Assembly: GCF_025336525.1 (NCBI RefSeq)
Contig: NZ_JAOCZP010000006.1
Location: 186,001-250,000, forward strand
From: Chelativorans salis
GTDB taxonomy: Bacteria > Pseudomonadota > Alphaproteobacteria > Rhizobiales > Rhizobiaceae
DNA length: 64,000 nucleotides
Direction: 5' to 3'
In this document: positions 38,108 through 46,221 of the stretch, piece after piece
Layout: the number at the start of each line of letters is the position of its first letter
Position numbering within the stretch: the stretch's first letter is position 1
Program-made: the position numbers and the translations under genes
The notes under the pieces: generated by a model
Told to the model about the DNA's origin: nothing
The model's database searches: none
What the model saw: the letters and a program-made list of their open reading frames with translations, nothing else

Positions 38108-38709
38108 AGCTCGAACCGTTCTATCTCATCGTCGACAGCGCGGCCTGGGTGGAGCGGCTCGTGCCGCTCGGCGTGAAGCTCCTGCAGTTGCGCATCAAGG
38201 ACATGGAGGAGCGCCGGCTGCGCGAGGAAATACGCGCCGCAAAGGCAATCTGCGCCGCCCATGACTGCACACTCGTGATCAACGATCACTGGCGGCTGGC
38301 CATCGAGGAAGGTTGCGGCTGGGTCCATCTCGGCCAGGAAGACCTTGCGACTGCCGACAGAGCGGCGATCCACGCGGCAGGCCTCAAACTCGGCCTCAGC
38401 ACCCACGACGAAGCCGAGCTTGCCACCGCGCTCGCTGCTTCGCCCGACTATCTCGCCCTCGGGCCTATCTTTCCGACCATCCTGAAAAAGATGAAATGGG
38501 CACCGCAGGGCCTCGACCGCATCACCGAGTGGAAACGCCGCGTGGCGCCACTGCCGCTGGTTGCCATCGGCGGCCTGACGCCGGAACGTCTTCCAGGAAT
38601 TTTCGAGAACGGTGCGGATACGGCTGCCGTCGTCACCGACATACTGCTGCATCCCGATCCGGAGGCGCGAACACGCGAGTGGATCGAGGCGACCGCACCA
38701 TGGCGATAA
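38104..38709 (+). CDS. thiE: Thiamine phosphate synthase ThiE
   Basis: Joins HMP-PP and thiazole phosphate. 201 residues from GTG 38104 (GTGA overlap with thiG). Motifs: [72 protein letters not shown]. The NDHWRLA segment stands where the usual NDR-x-D-x-A phosphate loop lies, as in other rhizobial ThiE proteins. Overlaps thiD by ten bases. Confidence 0.93.
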   Translation: MKLEPFYLIVDSAAWVERLVPLGVKLLQLRIKDMEERRLREEIRAAKAICAAHDCTLVINDHWRLAIEEGCGWVHLGQEDLATADRAAIHAAGLKLGLSTHDEAELATALAASPDYLALGPIFPTILKKMKWAPQGLDRITEWKRRVAPLPLVAIGGLTPERLPGIFENGADTAAVVTDILLHPDPEARTREWIEATAPWR

Positions 38710-39452
38710 CAGCTTCGCACGTGCTGGCCATCGCCGGCTCCGACTCATCAGGCGGCGCCGGTCTGTCACGTGACGTCGAGGCTATTGCCGCTTTCGGCCT
38801 GCGCACCGCCATCGCCGTGACCGCGGTCACGGTTCAGACGCACCAGCAGGTTCTTACCGTCGAAGCCATGCCGCCCGCCCTCGTTGCGGATCAGATGCGG
38901 ACCGCGCTCGAGGCTAATCCGATCGGCGCGATCAAGATCGGCATGCTCGCCGCGAAAGGCACAATCGATGCGGTGGCATCAGTCCTGCGCGCCCATGCCA
39001 ATGTGCCGGTGGTTCTCGACCCCGTGCTCGCGGCGTCCTCCGGCGGAGCACTGTTGGAACCGGACGCAGTCGCCGTGCTGACACACGATCTGATGCCGCT
39101 TTGCCGACTGATTACTCCAAATCTCCAGGAGCTGGCTCTCCTAACCGGCTCTCGATCAGTTGGGAGTGAAGAGGAAGTGCTACGCCAGGGCAGGATCCTG
39201 CTCGACGCCGGCGCGCCGGCAGTGCTGGTCAAAGGCGGGCACGGCTCGGGGAAATGGTCGACAGATATCCTGCTACGGCCGGATAGTGAACCGGTTCGAT
39301 TTGAGGCGCTTCGTCTGAACCGCCAACTGCGGGGAACGGGTTGTATGCTCGCGAGTGCAATCGCGGCGCTTCTGGCACTTGATGCAACTGTGGAGGAAAG
39401 CGTGCGGAGGGCCAAGCAATTCGTTCGCGACAATATCAGCCGAGCTGAATAA
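38700..39452 (+). CDS. thiD: Hydroxymethylpyrimidine (phosphate) kinase ThiD
   Basis: Phosphorylates HMP and HMP-P to HMP-PP. 250 residues of the ribokinase-like fold. Motifs: VLAIAGSDSSGGAGLSRDVE, TAVTVQTHQ, KIGMLA, VVLDPVLAASSGGALL, LITPNLQELALLTG, VLVKGGHG, and the anion-hole loop LRGTGCMLASAIAA. Last gene of thiCOSGED. Confidence 0.96.
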   Translation: MAITASHVLAIAGSDSSGGAGLSRDVEAIAAFGLRTAIAVTAVTVQTHQQVLTVEAMPPALVADQMRTALEANPIGAIKIGMLAAKGTIDAVASVLRAHANVPVVLDPVLAASSGGALLEPDAVAVLTHDLMPLCRLITPNLQELALLTGSRSVGSEEEVLRQGRILLDAGAPAVLVKGGHGSGKWSTDILLRPDSEPVRFEALRLNRQLRGTGCMLASAIAALLALDATVEESVRRAKQFVRDNISRAE

Positions 39453-39494
39453 CGGAAGAGCTGGTACGGCACGCAAACTCGAGTGGAAGCATCC

Positions 39495-39554
39495 GCCTCA
39501 ATCCGATACCGCGTTTGAGGCATCCGCCGGTTAGGGAGAAATTCGTTCTCCTTT
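39495..39554 (+). terminator. Two hairpins after thiD, the second terminator-like
   Basis: The 238-base gap between thiD and the substrate-binding-protein gene has no gene. GCCTCAA (39495-39501) pairs with TTGAGGC (39515-39521). GGAGAA (39535-39540) pairs with TTCTCC (39546-39551) across a 5-base loop and is followed by TTT. The second is the likelier end of the thi transcript. Confidence 0.45.
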
Positions 39555-39690
39555 GCCCGGTTTAAGCAACACGCAATTGTCCGTGGCGAGCCCTTCGGCA
39601 GGTGCCGGAGCCTTGTCCAAATTTGCGTTAGCCTTAGATTTCCGGACCATTCGGCGCTTGCCGCCAAGACAAGTAACGGGAATAGCGACA

Positions 39691-40458
39691 ATGAATTGGC
39701 TGAAGACCCTCTTCGCCGCCTTTGCTTTGCAGGCGGCAGCGCTCTCATTCGCCCACGCAGAGCTTGCGGATGTGAAGGCCGCGGGCGTGCTGCGGATCGG
39801 GACGGAAGGAACCTATGCCCCCTTCACCTACCACGACAGCTCCGGCGATCTGGTCGGTTTCGACGTCGAACTCGGACGCGAGGTTGCCAAGCGCCTTGGC
39901 GTGGAGGCTCAGTTTCTTGAAGGCCGCTGGGACGGTCTCATCGCCGGGCTCGATGCGAACCGCTACGATGCTGTTATCAACCAGGTCGGCATTACCGAGG
40001 AGCGCAAGGCAAAATACGATTTCTCCGAGCCCTACATCGCCTCCAAGGCGGCGCTGATCGTGCGCGAGGATAATGACGAGATCGGCAGCTTTGCGGACCT
40101 GGAGGGCAAGAGGTCCGCCCAGTCGCTGACGAGCAACTATGCGAAGATGGCCGAAGAGGCGGGCGCCGAGCTGGTCGCCACTGAAGGCTTCGATCAGGCG
40201 GTCCAGCTCGTCGTCAACCGCCGGGCGGACGCGACGATCAACGACAGCCTGTCCTTCTATGATTTCAAAAAACAGCGGCCGAACGCACCGGTGGAGATCG
40301 CCGCGACCCAGGAGGATGCCAGCTATTCGGGCATCATCGTCAGGAAGGGCCAGCCGGAACTCGTTGCCGCAATCAACAAGGCGCTCGAGGAGATCAAAGC
40401 TGATGGCACCTACCAGAGGCTTTCCGAGAAGTATTTCGGCGTGGACGTTTCCGAGTAG
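39691..40458 (+). CDS. Polar amino acid ABC transporter, substrate-binding protein
   Basis: 255 residues. Signal peptide MNWLKTLFAAFALQAAALSFAHA, then the SBP family 3 fold: GTEGTYAPFTYHDSSGDLVG, FDVELGREVAKRLGVE, DGLIAGLDANRYDAVINQVG, and KYDFSEPYI. The pattern is closest to cystine-type binding proteins (FliY/TcyJ), but substrate specificity cannot be read with certainty. It precedes its permease and ATPase, separated from them by a strong stem-loop. Confidence 0.92.
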   Translation: MNWLKTLFAAFALQAAALSFAHAELADVKAAGVLRIGTEGTYAPFTYHDSSGDLVGFDVELGREVAKRLGVEAQFLEGRWDGLIAGLDANRYDAVINQVGITEERKAKYDFSEPYIASKAALIVREDNDEIGSFADLEGKRSAQSLTSNYAKMAEEAGAELVATEGFDQAVQLVVNRRADATINDSLSFYDFKKQRPNAPVEIAATQEDASYSGIIVRKGQPELVAAINKALEEIKADGTYQRLSEKYFGVDVSE

Positions 40459-40478
40459 GCAGATAGTCTGGACATGAG

Positions 40479-40519
40479 CGAGCGGGGCGGATTTCCCAAG
40501 TCTGCCCCGCTCGTCTTTT
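40479..40519 (+). terminator. Intra-operon terminator/attenuator between binding protein and permease
   Basis: CGAGCGGGGC (40479-40488) pairs perfectly with GCCCCGCTCG (40504-40513), extended by three further pairs including one G-U, with a 9-base loop, followed by TCTTTT. It should end most transcripts after the binding protein, or protect its mRNA 3' end, giving excess binding protein over membrane components. The permease has its own AAGGAGG site directly after. Confidence 0.85.
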
Positions 40520-40532
40520 GAAGGAGGTTCCC

Positions 40533-41213
40533 GTGCCGCATTGGCTCGACCTGATGCTATCCTCGCTTGGCCCGCTGCTCTTGGCCGGGTTGCGCTTCAC
40601 CGTGCCGTTGACGCTGCTGTCGTTCAGCCTCGGCCTGATGCTCGGATTGGTCGTGGCAGTGGTGCGGCTGTTCGCGCCGACACCCTTTGCCGCGGTGGTT
40701 CGCTTCTATGTCTGGATTTTCCGCGGCACGCCGCTCCTGGTGCAGCTCTTTCTGATCTTCTACGGGCTGCCCAGTGTCGGCATCGTGCTTGATGCCTTTC
40801 CGGCGGCGCTCATTGGATTTACGCTGAACATCGGCGCCTATACGTCGGAAACGATCCGCGCCACCATCTCTTCTGTACCGAAAGGTCAGTGGGAGGCGGC
40901 GTACTCGATCGGCATGAGCTGGAGCCAGGTAATGCGCCGCACGATCCTGCCGCAGGCCGCGCGCGTTGCGGTGCCGCCGTTGTCGAACACCTTCATCTCC
41001 CTGGTGAAGGATACCTCGCTGGCTGCCGCCATTACCGTGCCGGAGCTGTTCCAGGCCGCGCAACGCATCGTGGCAACGACGTATGAACCGCTGATCCTCT
41101 ACATCGAGGCAGCACTGATCTATCTCCTGATGAGTTCTGTACTGTCGCAGCTCCAGGTGCGTCTCGAACAGCGTCTCGGTCGCTATGGTGGTTTTCTGGA
41201 GGCGCGGGCATGA
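40533..41213 (+). CDS. Polar amino acid ABC transporter, permease
   Basis: 226 residues from GTG 40533 (AAGGAGG at 40521-40527). HisM-type permease with about five spans. Segments FRGTPLLVQLFLIFYGLP and ALIGFTLNIGAYTSETIRA, and the EAA loop QWEAAYSIGMSWSQVMRRTI, are typical of the family. The stop overlaps the ATPase start (ATGA). Confidence 0.94.
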   Translation: MPHWLDLMLSSLGPLLLAGLRFTVPLTLLSFSLGLMLGLVVAVVRLFAPTPFAAVVRFYVWIFRGTPLLVQLFLIFYGLPSVGIVLDAFPAALIGFTLNIGAYTSETIRATISSVPKGQWEAAYSIGMSWSQVMRRTILPQAARVAVPPLSNTFISLVKDTSLAAAITVPELFQAAQRIVATTYEPLILYIEAALIYLLMSSVLSQLQVRLEQRLGRYGGFLEARA

Positions 41214-41968
41214 TCGAGCTCACCGACATCGAGAAGCGCTTCGGCGACAATCTCGTCCTGAAGGGCGTCAACCTGCGGATTCCGGAAGGCTCCGTCACGG
41301 CCCTGATCGGCCCCTCCGGCGGTGGCAAGAGCACACTGCTTCGCTGCATCAACCTTCTCGAGATCCCAACCTCCGGAAAAATTCGTGTTGGTGAAGAGAC
41401 GCTTGAATTCCACCCCGGGATGAAGCTTGGCTGGAGGGACATAAGACGGCTGCGTAGCCAGACCGGCATGGTCTTCCAGAATTTCCAGCTGTTCCCGCAT
41501 CGCACCGCGATCGAGAATGTGATGGAGGGGCTGGTCGCCGTTCTCAAATGGCCGAAGGCGAAGGCGCGGGAGCGCGGCCTGGAGCTCCTTGAGAAGGTCG
41601 GCCTCGCACACAAGGCCGACGCATGGCCGGCGACGCTCTCGGGTGGTCAACAGCAGCGCGTGGCCATCGCCCGCGCGCTCGCACTTTCGCCGCGGGTCCT
41701 CTTGTGCGACGAACCGACCTCCGCACTTGATCCGGAACTTGCCGGCGAGGTTGTGGAGGTCCTGACCCAGCTCGCGCGCGAGGGAACGACCATGGTGATC
41801 GCCACCCACGACCTGCGTCTCGCCTCGCGCATCGCCCAGCAGGCCGCCTTCCTCGATGCCGGCTCAATTGTCGAGATCGGTTCCGCACAGCACATCTTCT
41901 CCAATCCTGAACGCGAACGCACCAAACGCTTCGTGGCGACGCTGCTGCAGGATGCGAATGGGCAGTAG
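41210..41968 (+). CDS. Polar amino acid ABC transporter, ATP-binding protein
   Basis: 252 residues. Walker A GPSGGGKSTLL, Q-loop GMVFQNFQLFPH, signature LSGGQQQRVAIARALA, Walker B VLLCDEPTSALDPEL and switch ATHDLRLA are all intact. It matches the GlnQ/TcyN group of amino-acid importers, with the characteristic LFPHRTAIENVMEG. Last gene of its operon; an 80-base gap leads to the convergent aldo-keto reductase. Confidence 0.95.
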   Translation: MIELTDIEKRFGDNLVLKGVNLRIPEGSVTALIGPSGGGKSTLLRCINLLEIPTSGKIRVGEETLEFHPGMKLGWRDIRRLRSQTGMVFQNFQLFPHRTAIENVMEGLVAVLKWPKAKARERGLELLEKVGLAHKADAWPATLSGGQQQRVAIARALALSPRVLLCDEPTSALDPELAGEVVEVLTQLAREGTTMVIATHDLRLASRIAQQAAFLDAGSIVEIGSAQHIFSNPERERTKRFVATLLQDANGQ

Positions 41969-42048
41969 CTGCCGGCTCCGCAGCTCATCGTTTCAAGCGC
42001 TCCTGCGTGGCCGGTTGGATGGAGTATCAGCCGGTTAACCGAACGGCC

Positions 42049-43119
42049 TCATCGCGCCGCAATCTTCACGTCGCCGAACGTGACGTTTCGCGTCATCGGC
42101 CGTGCCAGAAACTCATGCGGAAAACCGAGGTCGATCGCGCTCACGTCGTCCAAGCGGGCTCGCTGATCGTCGGTCAACGTCACGTCAAGGGCGCCAAGGT
42201 TGTCCTCGAGCTGCGCCAAGGTCCGCACGCCCATGATCGGAGCCGCGACCGTCGGATTGAGAAGTGTCCAGGCGAGCGCCACCTGTGACGGGGACTTGCC
42301 GGCCTCGGTGGCGATTGCCTTAACCACATCCGCAACTGCCAGGCCACGTTCGCTGAGCGCGCCATTGGCGGCAGCAACGTTCTTGCGCGTACCAACGGCG
42401 GAAGCACTGCCGGTGCCGATTTTAAGGTCAGCTTTGCTGTATTTGCCCGTCAAAACACCACTGGCAAGCGGCGACCAGGGTATCACGCCAAGCCCCATCT
42501 CACGCGCCATGGGAACGAGGTCACGCTCCACAGTTCGCTCAATGAGGCTATACTCAATCTGCAGCGCGATAAGCGGCGCCCAGCCGCGCAGGTCGGCGAT
42601 CGCCTGCATGCGCGAAATCTGCCAGGCCGGCGCGTCGGATATGCCGACATAGACGATCTTCCCCGCGCTGATGAGATCATCCATAGCACGCAATATCTCC
42701 TCTACCGGCGTCGTGAAATCCCACAAGTGAAGGTACAGAAGGTCGATGTAGTCGGTCTTCAGGCGTTCCAGGCTTTCTTCTACCGAGCGCACCATGCTCT
42801 TGCGGTGGTTGCCGCCGGAATTGGGATCACCGGGCCGAGAGGGCAGCGTATACTTCGTGGCGATCACCAGCCCATCGCGCTTCCCTTTCGCGAATTCGCC
42901 GATGAAGCGTTCCGACGTGCCGTTCGTGTATTGGTTGGCCGTGTCGATGAAATTGCCGCCACGACCGACATAGGCGTCGAAGATGCGGCGCGCTTCGTGC
43001 TCGTCGGCACCCCAGCCCCAATCGGTTCCGAAGGTCATCGCGCCGAGTGAAAGGGGGGAGATCCGGAGGCCGGAGCGGCCGAGAAGGCGATAGGTGTCCA
43101 AGGAAAGGGATATGGTCAT
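42049..43119 (-). CDS. Aldo/keto reductase
   Basis: NADPH-dependent oxidoreductase, 356 residues, TIM barrel. Motifs: RISPLSLGAMTFGTDWGWG, FIDTANQYTNGTSERFIG (catalytic Asp and Tyr), VIATKYTL (Lys), DYIDLLYLHLWD (His), and GVIPWSPLASGVLTGKY. It is close to the group acting on unknown aldehydes (YajO/Tas-like). It is divergent from a LysR regulator across 95 bases, which probably controls it. Confidence 0.93.
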   Translation of the reverse strand: MTISLSLDTYRLLGRSGLRISPLSLGAMTFGTDWGWGADEHEARRIFDAYVGRGGNFIDTANQYTNGTSERFIGEFAKGKRDGLVIATKYTLPSRPGDPNSGGNHRKSMVRSVEESLERLKTDYIDLLYLHLWDFTTPVEEILRAMDDLISAGKIVYVGISDAPAWQISRMQAIADLRGWAPLIALQIEYSLIERTVERDLVPMAREMGLGVIPWSPLASGVLTGKYSKADLKIGTGSASAVGTRKNVAAANGALSERGLAVADVVKAIATEAGKSPSQVALAWTLLNPTVAAPIMGVRTLAQLEDNLGALDVTLTDDQRARLDDVSAIDLGFPHEFLARPMTRNVTFGDVKIAAR

Positions 43120-43158
43120 GGTTATCTCCGGTTATCGAGACCGGCAAGATGCCATATT

Positions 43159-43176
43159 GCATTCGTTTGAAAATGC
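43159..43176. promoter_or_regulatory. Inverted repeat in the aldo-keto reductase / LysR divergent promoter
   Basis: GCATT (43159-43163) and AATGC (43172-43176) form a dyad with an 8-base spacer (CGTTTGAA), central in the 95-base divergent gap, as expected of a LysR-type operator. Short and therefore tentative. Confidence 0.35.
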
Positions 43177-43214
43177 GCCATTATCTGCATTAGCTATGAA
43201 GAAACAGAAATAGA

Positions 43215-44117
43215 ATGCGCGGTAGCGATTATGCCGAGTTGAGGGCCTTCGCCGCCGTGGTCGAGCATGGCAGCTTCGCTCGCGCAGCCGCCCATCTCAG
43301 CATGTCCCCCTCGGCTTTGAGCCAAACCATTCGCCGTCTGGAAGAGCGGCTCGGAATTAGACTGCTCAACCGAACGACTCGCAGCGTGGTACCAAGCGAA
43401 GCCGGAGAGCGCTTCCTCGACCGCCTCCTACCTGCATTCGCGGATCTCGACGCAGCCGTTGCGGAACTTCGCAGCCTGCGCGATGTCCCATCGGGTCTGC
43501 TGCGGATAAATACAACCCGCATCGCCGCAATGCATTATCTCGCGCCGATGATCGGTCCGTTCCTGGGCAGCTATCCGGAGATAACGCTCGATATCGTCAT
43601 CGACGACAAGCTGGTCGACATCGTCGCAAGCCGTTTCGACGCCGGTATCCGGCTCGGCGAGAAGGTGGAGAAAGACATGATCGCCGTCCGGATCAGCGGC
43701 GAGCTAAGGCAGGTGGCGGTGGCAGCACCTTCCTATCTTGACCGTTTCGGCGCGCCCGCCACGCCACACGATCTGCGGCACCATCGGTGCATCAACTTCC
43801 GCTGGCCGACCGACTTCAGCCTCTATCGCTGGGAGTTCGAGCGCGACGGTGAGGAGCTGGAGGTGGCTGTAGAGGGTCCCCTTATCGTGAACGAGCCGGA
43901 GATGGTGACGTCCGCCGTCCTCGATGGCGTCGGCATCGCTTATCTTTTCACTCATCAGGTCGAATTCCTGATAGCAGCCGGGAAGCTGGTGCATCTGCTA
44001 AAGGAGTGGTCGCCGGCCTTCCCGGGCTTCTATCTATACTACCCAAGTCGCCGGCAGATGGCTCCGCCGTTGCGCGCCTTTCTGGATTTTGTTCGAAAGG
44101 CTGCAGCCGCCAGCTAG
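43215..44117 (+). CDS. LysR-family transcriptional regulator
   Basis: 300 residues. N-terminal winged helix (FAAVVEHGSFARAAAHLSMS, SALSQTIRRLEERLGIRLL, NRTTRSVVPSEAGERFL) and a C-terminal effector-binding domain (DIVIDDKLVDIVASRFDAGI, DGVGIAYLFTHQVE). It is of the type found beside oxidoreductase genes; the effector is unknown. Most likely it controls the divergent aldo-keto reductase. Confidence 0.95.
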   Translation: MRGSDYAELRAFAAVVEHGSFARAAAHLSMSPSALSQTIRRLEERLGIRLLNRTTRSVVPSEAGERFLDRLLPAFADLDAAVAELRSLRDVPSGLLRINTTRIAAMHYLAPMIGPFLGSYPEITLDIVIDDKLVDIVASRFDAGIRLGEKVEKDMIAVRISGELRQVAVAAPSYLDRFGAPATPHDLRHHRCINFRWPTDFSLYRWEFERDGEELEVAVEGPLIVNEPEMVTSAVLDGVGIAYLFTHQVEFLIAAGKLVHLLKEWSPAFPGFYLYYPSRRQMAPPLRAFLDFVRKAAAAS

Positions 44118-44423
44118 CTGCGAGCTGATCCGGGCATACAGTTGACGGCTTCAGCGGGCATCCGTCTTTGGCTAGAGGCAACACGCTGGACCAACTTCAC
44201 TTGATCGACTAATAGTCGATAACCATATAAGGTGGTGCCGCACCTGTTATCGTAGGGCGGCAATCTTTTTAGTTGGGGTCCGTTCGGGCCGTTTGTCATC
44301 CGACACCTACACTGGCCAAGACTGCGTACGCGCTCGTGTCAGGCCGCGCTTAAACGATAGATCGCCGATGGTGCGGAAGAGTTTTCCGCCACTGGCTGAT
44401 ACTTCGATTTTTCGGAGGGACGT
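44118..44423 (+). other. Intergenic region with a 17-bp perfect palindrome
   Basis: These 306 bases hold no supported gene. At 44204-44220 lies the perfect palindrome ATCGACTA-A-TAGTCGAT. A small hairpin GCGGAA/TTCCGC is at 44373-44389, just upstream of the HTH gene. The palindrome has operator character (odd-centred dyad like GntR-type sites), but its owner is unknown. Confidence 0.5.
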
Positions 44424-44672
44424 ATGAACGATATTACCAAGATCCAACTTCCTGACGCCGTTCTTGCGGCCATGTCTGAAGGAAAGCACATCATCCGCGC
44501 CTACCGTGAATTTCTGGGGTATTCGGTCGAAGAGCTGGCCGTGGCTTGTGGCCTTTCAATCGAAGAAATTGACAACATCGAGGCTGGCCGCAGATACGAC
44601 AAAGGCTACCGGGAAAGGATCGCCAGATCCCTGTCGTTGCCTGAAAATACGTTTTCGGTGGATGCGGCCTGA
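44424..44672 (+). CDS. Small XRE-type helix-turn-helix protein
   Basis: 82 residues. One HTH domain covers about 20-70 (HIIRAYREFLGYSVEELAVA, GLSIEEIDNIEAGRRY, RERIARSLSLPENTF). The start ATG 44424 has the strong ribosome-binding site CGGAGGGA. No toxin gene is adjacent on either side, so it is better called a small regulator than an antitoxin. Its target is unknown; the palindrome at 44204-44220 is a possible site. Confidence 0.83.
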   Translation: MNDITKIQLPDAVLAAMSEGKHIIRAYREFLGYSVEELAVACGLSIEEIDNIEAGRRYDKGYRERIARSLSLPENTFSVDAA

Positions 44673-44853
44673 GGGAGTTTCAGGATCAACCGATCGATCG
44701 GACCAGAAGCACGGTGATGCAGGCACTATGCCGGATCCACAGCGTTCGCCGTTGTGCGCGGCTGTAACATTGCCAATGGAAACCGGGGCCTCGAAACGGC
44801 TGAGCTTCCCGCGATCGCAACAATCTTTTTGGAATTAACCAATCTCGAATGTG

Positions 44854-44878
44854 GGAACATTCGCTCGGTAAGCGCGTT
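44854..44878 (+). promoter_or_regulatory. EcfG-type (general stress response) promoter of a small RNA
   Basis: GGAAC at 44854-44858, a 16-base spacer, then CGTT at 44875-44878 match the alphaproteobacterial EcfG/RpoE2 consensus (GGAAC-N16/17-CGTT). A TATAAT overlaps at 44880-44885 but has no -35 at the proper distance. Transcription would begin near 44885. Confidence 0.7.
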
Positions 44879-44885
44879 TTATAAT

Positions 44886-45001
44886 CGCTTCGCAAGAAAG
44901 GAGCGCTGTTAGGACACTGATCTCAGGATCAGTACCTCAGCCTCCAGACTTGCGGAGAAGGCGGGGCCGCGTCAGTCAATGACGTGGCCTCGCGCCTTTT
45001 T
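44886..45001 (+). ncRNA. Candidate stress-induced small RNA
   Basis: About 115 bases between the EcfG-like promoter and a strong intrinsic terminator, with no plausible ORF. It contains a perfect hairpin ACTGATC-TCAG-GATCAGT (44916-44933) and a C/U-rich unpaired stretch ACCTCAGCCTCC (about 44934-44945) that could pair with Shine-Dalgarno sequences. It then ends in the terminator stem. The layout is that of a trans-acting sRNA. I do not recognise the family; the 5' end is estimated from the promoter. Confidence 0.6.
44961..45001 (+). terminator. Strong intrinsic terminator of the candidate small RNA
   Basis: A stem of about 14 bp (44961-44974 with 44980-44993, two G-U pairs) with a 5-base loop GTCAA is followed by GCC and TTTTT at 44997-45001. 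It is far from the end of the HTH gene (about 290 bases), so it most likely ends a separate transcript. Confidence 0.85.
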
Positions 45002-45017
45002 CCACCCTCCTCCCGGC

Positions 45018-45042
45018 GGAACCGTTCAGCCCTAAACCTGTT
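45018..45042 (+). promoter_or_regulatory. Second EcfG-like promoter, before the zinc-ribbon protein gene
   Basis: GGAAC at 45018-45022, a 16-base spacer, then TGTT at 45039-45042 give the EcfG pattern with one deviation in the least conserved base. It is 46 bases upstream of the next start codon. Confidence 0.6.
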
Positions 45043-45087
45043 AAGCGGAAGAGAGAATGTCACGCCAATCGCGGGACAGAGCTGTCT

Positions 45088-45417
45088 ATGCCTCATAAGT
45101 CAAAGATCACTACGGGCGCGAACGATCGGCCGGTCGATGAGACGGTCGCACAGACCGGAGCCGGTCTACCTGACGACACATCCAAGCAGATGGACGTCGA
45201 TCAACGGCAGGTCGATGAGACACGCGAGGTTCTCGAAAAGGGTCGGAAGAGCCGGCCTGGCGCCGAATCAGAAAACCCGGAGACGGTGCCGGAAGGCACG
45301 CCTGGTGCTGGTGAGAACATCTGTCGGCAGTGCGAAGGAGCCGGATTGATCAAGGGAATGACCTGTCCAGACTGTCGCGGCACCGGCAAGGTCATTACGC
45401 CTGTGGGCGGGGCATGA
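45088..45417 (+). CDS. Small protein with DnaJ-type zinc ribbon
   Basis: 109 residues. A hydrophilic, probably disordered N-terminal part (MPHKSKITTGANDRPVDETV, KGRKSRPGAESENPE) precedes a C-terminal zinc ribbon ICRQCEGAGLIKGMTCPDCR (with GTGKV following), the CxxCxGxG pattern of DnaJ. There is no J domain. Such short proteins occur in rhizobia as stress-induced genes; the EcfG-like promoter just upstream agrees. The function is unknown, and a chaperone or redox role is a guess. Confidence 0.8.
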   Translation: MPHKSKITTGANDRPVDETVAQTGAGLPDDTSKQMDVDQRQVDETREVLEKGRKSRPGAESENPETVPEGTPGAGENICRQCEGAGLIKGMTCPDCRGTGKVITPVGGA

Positions 45418-45515
45418 CGCTAAGCGGACGCTTGGTGCCTAAAATGATATGAGGGACAAGTCGGCTATGAACTGGCCGCGCTTCCCATTCTACGGCAGCA
45501 AGGGTCTGATGCTCA

Positions 45516-46145
45516 ATGATCGATCTCTACACCTGGACGACACCGAACGGCCGCAAGGTCTCCATCGCGCTTGAAGAGATGGGCCTCGATTACGCGGTTC
45601 ATCCCGTCGACATTGGCGACCGCCAGCAGTTCGAGCCCGACTTCCTCGAGGTCTCACCCAACAACAAGATCCCCGCCATCGTCGACCGTGATAATGGTCT
45701 CAGTCTGATGGAATCAGGCGCGATCCTCCTCTACCTGGCCGAAAAGACCGGACTGCTGATGCCGCGTGAGGGGGTGGGTAGGCTCAAGACGATCGAGTGG
45801 TTGATGTGGCAAATGGGCGGATTCGGTCCGATGCTCGGCCAAGCCCATCAATATCTGAAATTCAATCGAGGCAAGGCTCCCTTTGCGGAGGAGCGATTTG
45901 CCAAAGAGGCACGCCGTCTGTACGGCGTGCTCGATCGGCAGCTCGGCAGGGAGGGCTTCGTCGCCGGCGACTATTCGATTGCCGACATCGCGATATGGCC
46001 GTGGGTGTCACGCTACCAGTGGCAGGATATTGCACTTGGCGAGTTTCCGCAGGTGAAGCGCTGGTATTTAGAGATCGCCGCGCGGGAGCCCGTGGCAAAA
46101 GGATACCACGTTCCCAAATTCACGCAGGACATCCCAATGCCCTGA
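45516..46145 (+). CDS. Glutathione S-transferase (YfcG/YghU-like)
   Basis: 209 residues. The N-terminal thioredoxin-like domain (MIDLYTWTTPNGRKVSIALE, SPNNKIPAIVD, MESGAILLYLAEKTG) and a C-terminal helical domain (MWQMGGFGPMLGQAHQYLKF, YSIADIAIWPWVSRYQW) are complete. The TTPNG N-terminus marks the Nu/YfcG class, which has disulfide-bond reductase activity. It is a single gene followed by a good terminator. Confidence 0.94.
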   Translation: MIDLYTWTTPNGRKVSIALEEMGLDYAVHPVDIGDRQQFEPDFLEVSPNNKIPAIVDRDNGLSLMESGAILLYLAEKTGLLMPREGVGRLKTIEWLMWQMGGFGPMLGQAHQYLKFNRGKAPFAEERFAKEARRLYGVLDRQLGREGFVAGDYSIADIAIWPWVSRYQWQDIALGEFPQVKRWYLEIAAREPVAKGYHVPKFTQDIPMP

Positions 46146-46149
46146 GCAT

Positions 46150-46179
46150 GCCCGCTGCGCAGCCAGTGCGGGCTTTTTT
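46150..46179 (+). terminator. Intrinsic terminator after the glutathione S-transferase gene
   Basis: GCCCGC (46150-46155) pairs with GCGGGC (46168-46173) across a 12-base loop and is followed by TTTTTT. It lies five bases after the stop codon. Confidence 0.8.
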
Positions 46180-46221
46180 GCCCCGCTGGTCGGCGCAAAG
46201 GCATACCGCCGGCATTAAGCG

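Noticed and set aside
44690-44701. Palindrome CCGATCGATCGG after the small HTH gene
   Set aside because: Simple GATC-type repeat with no T-tract or position that suggests a function.
44880-44885. TATAAT as a sigma-70 promoter for the small RNA
   Set aside because: No acceptable -35 at 16-18 bases; the overlapping GGAAC-N16-CGTT explains the promoter better.
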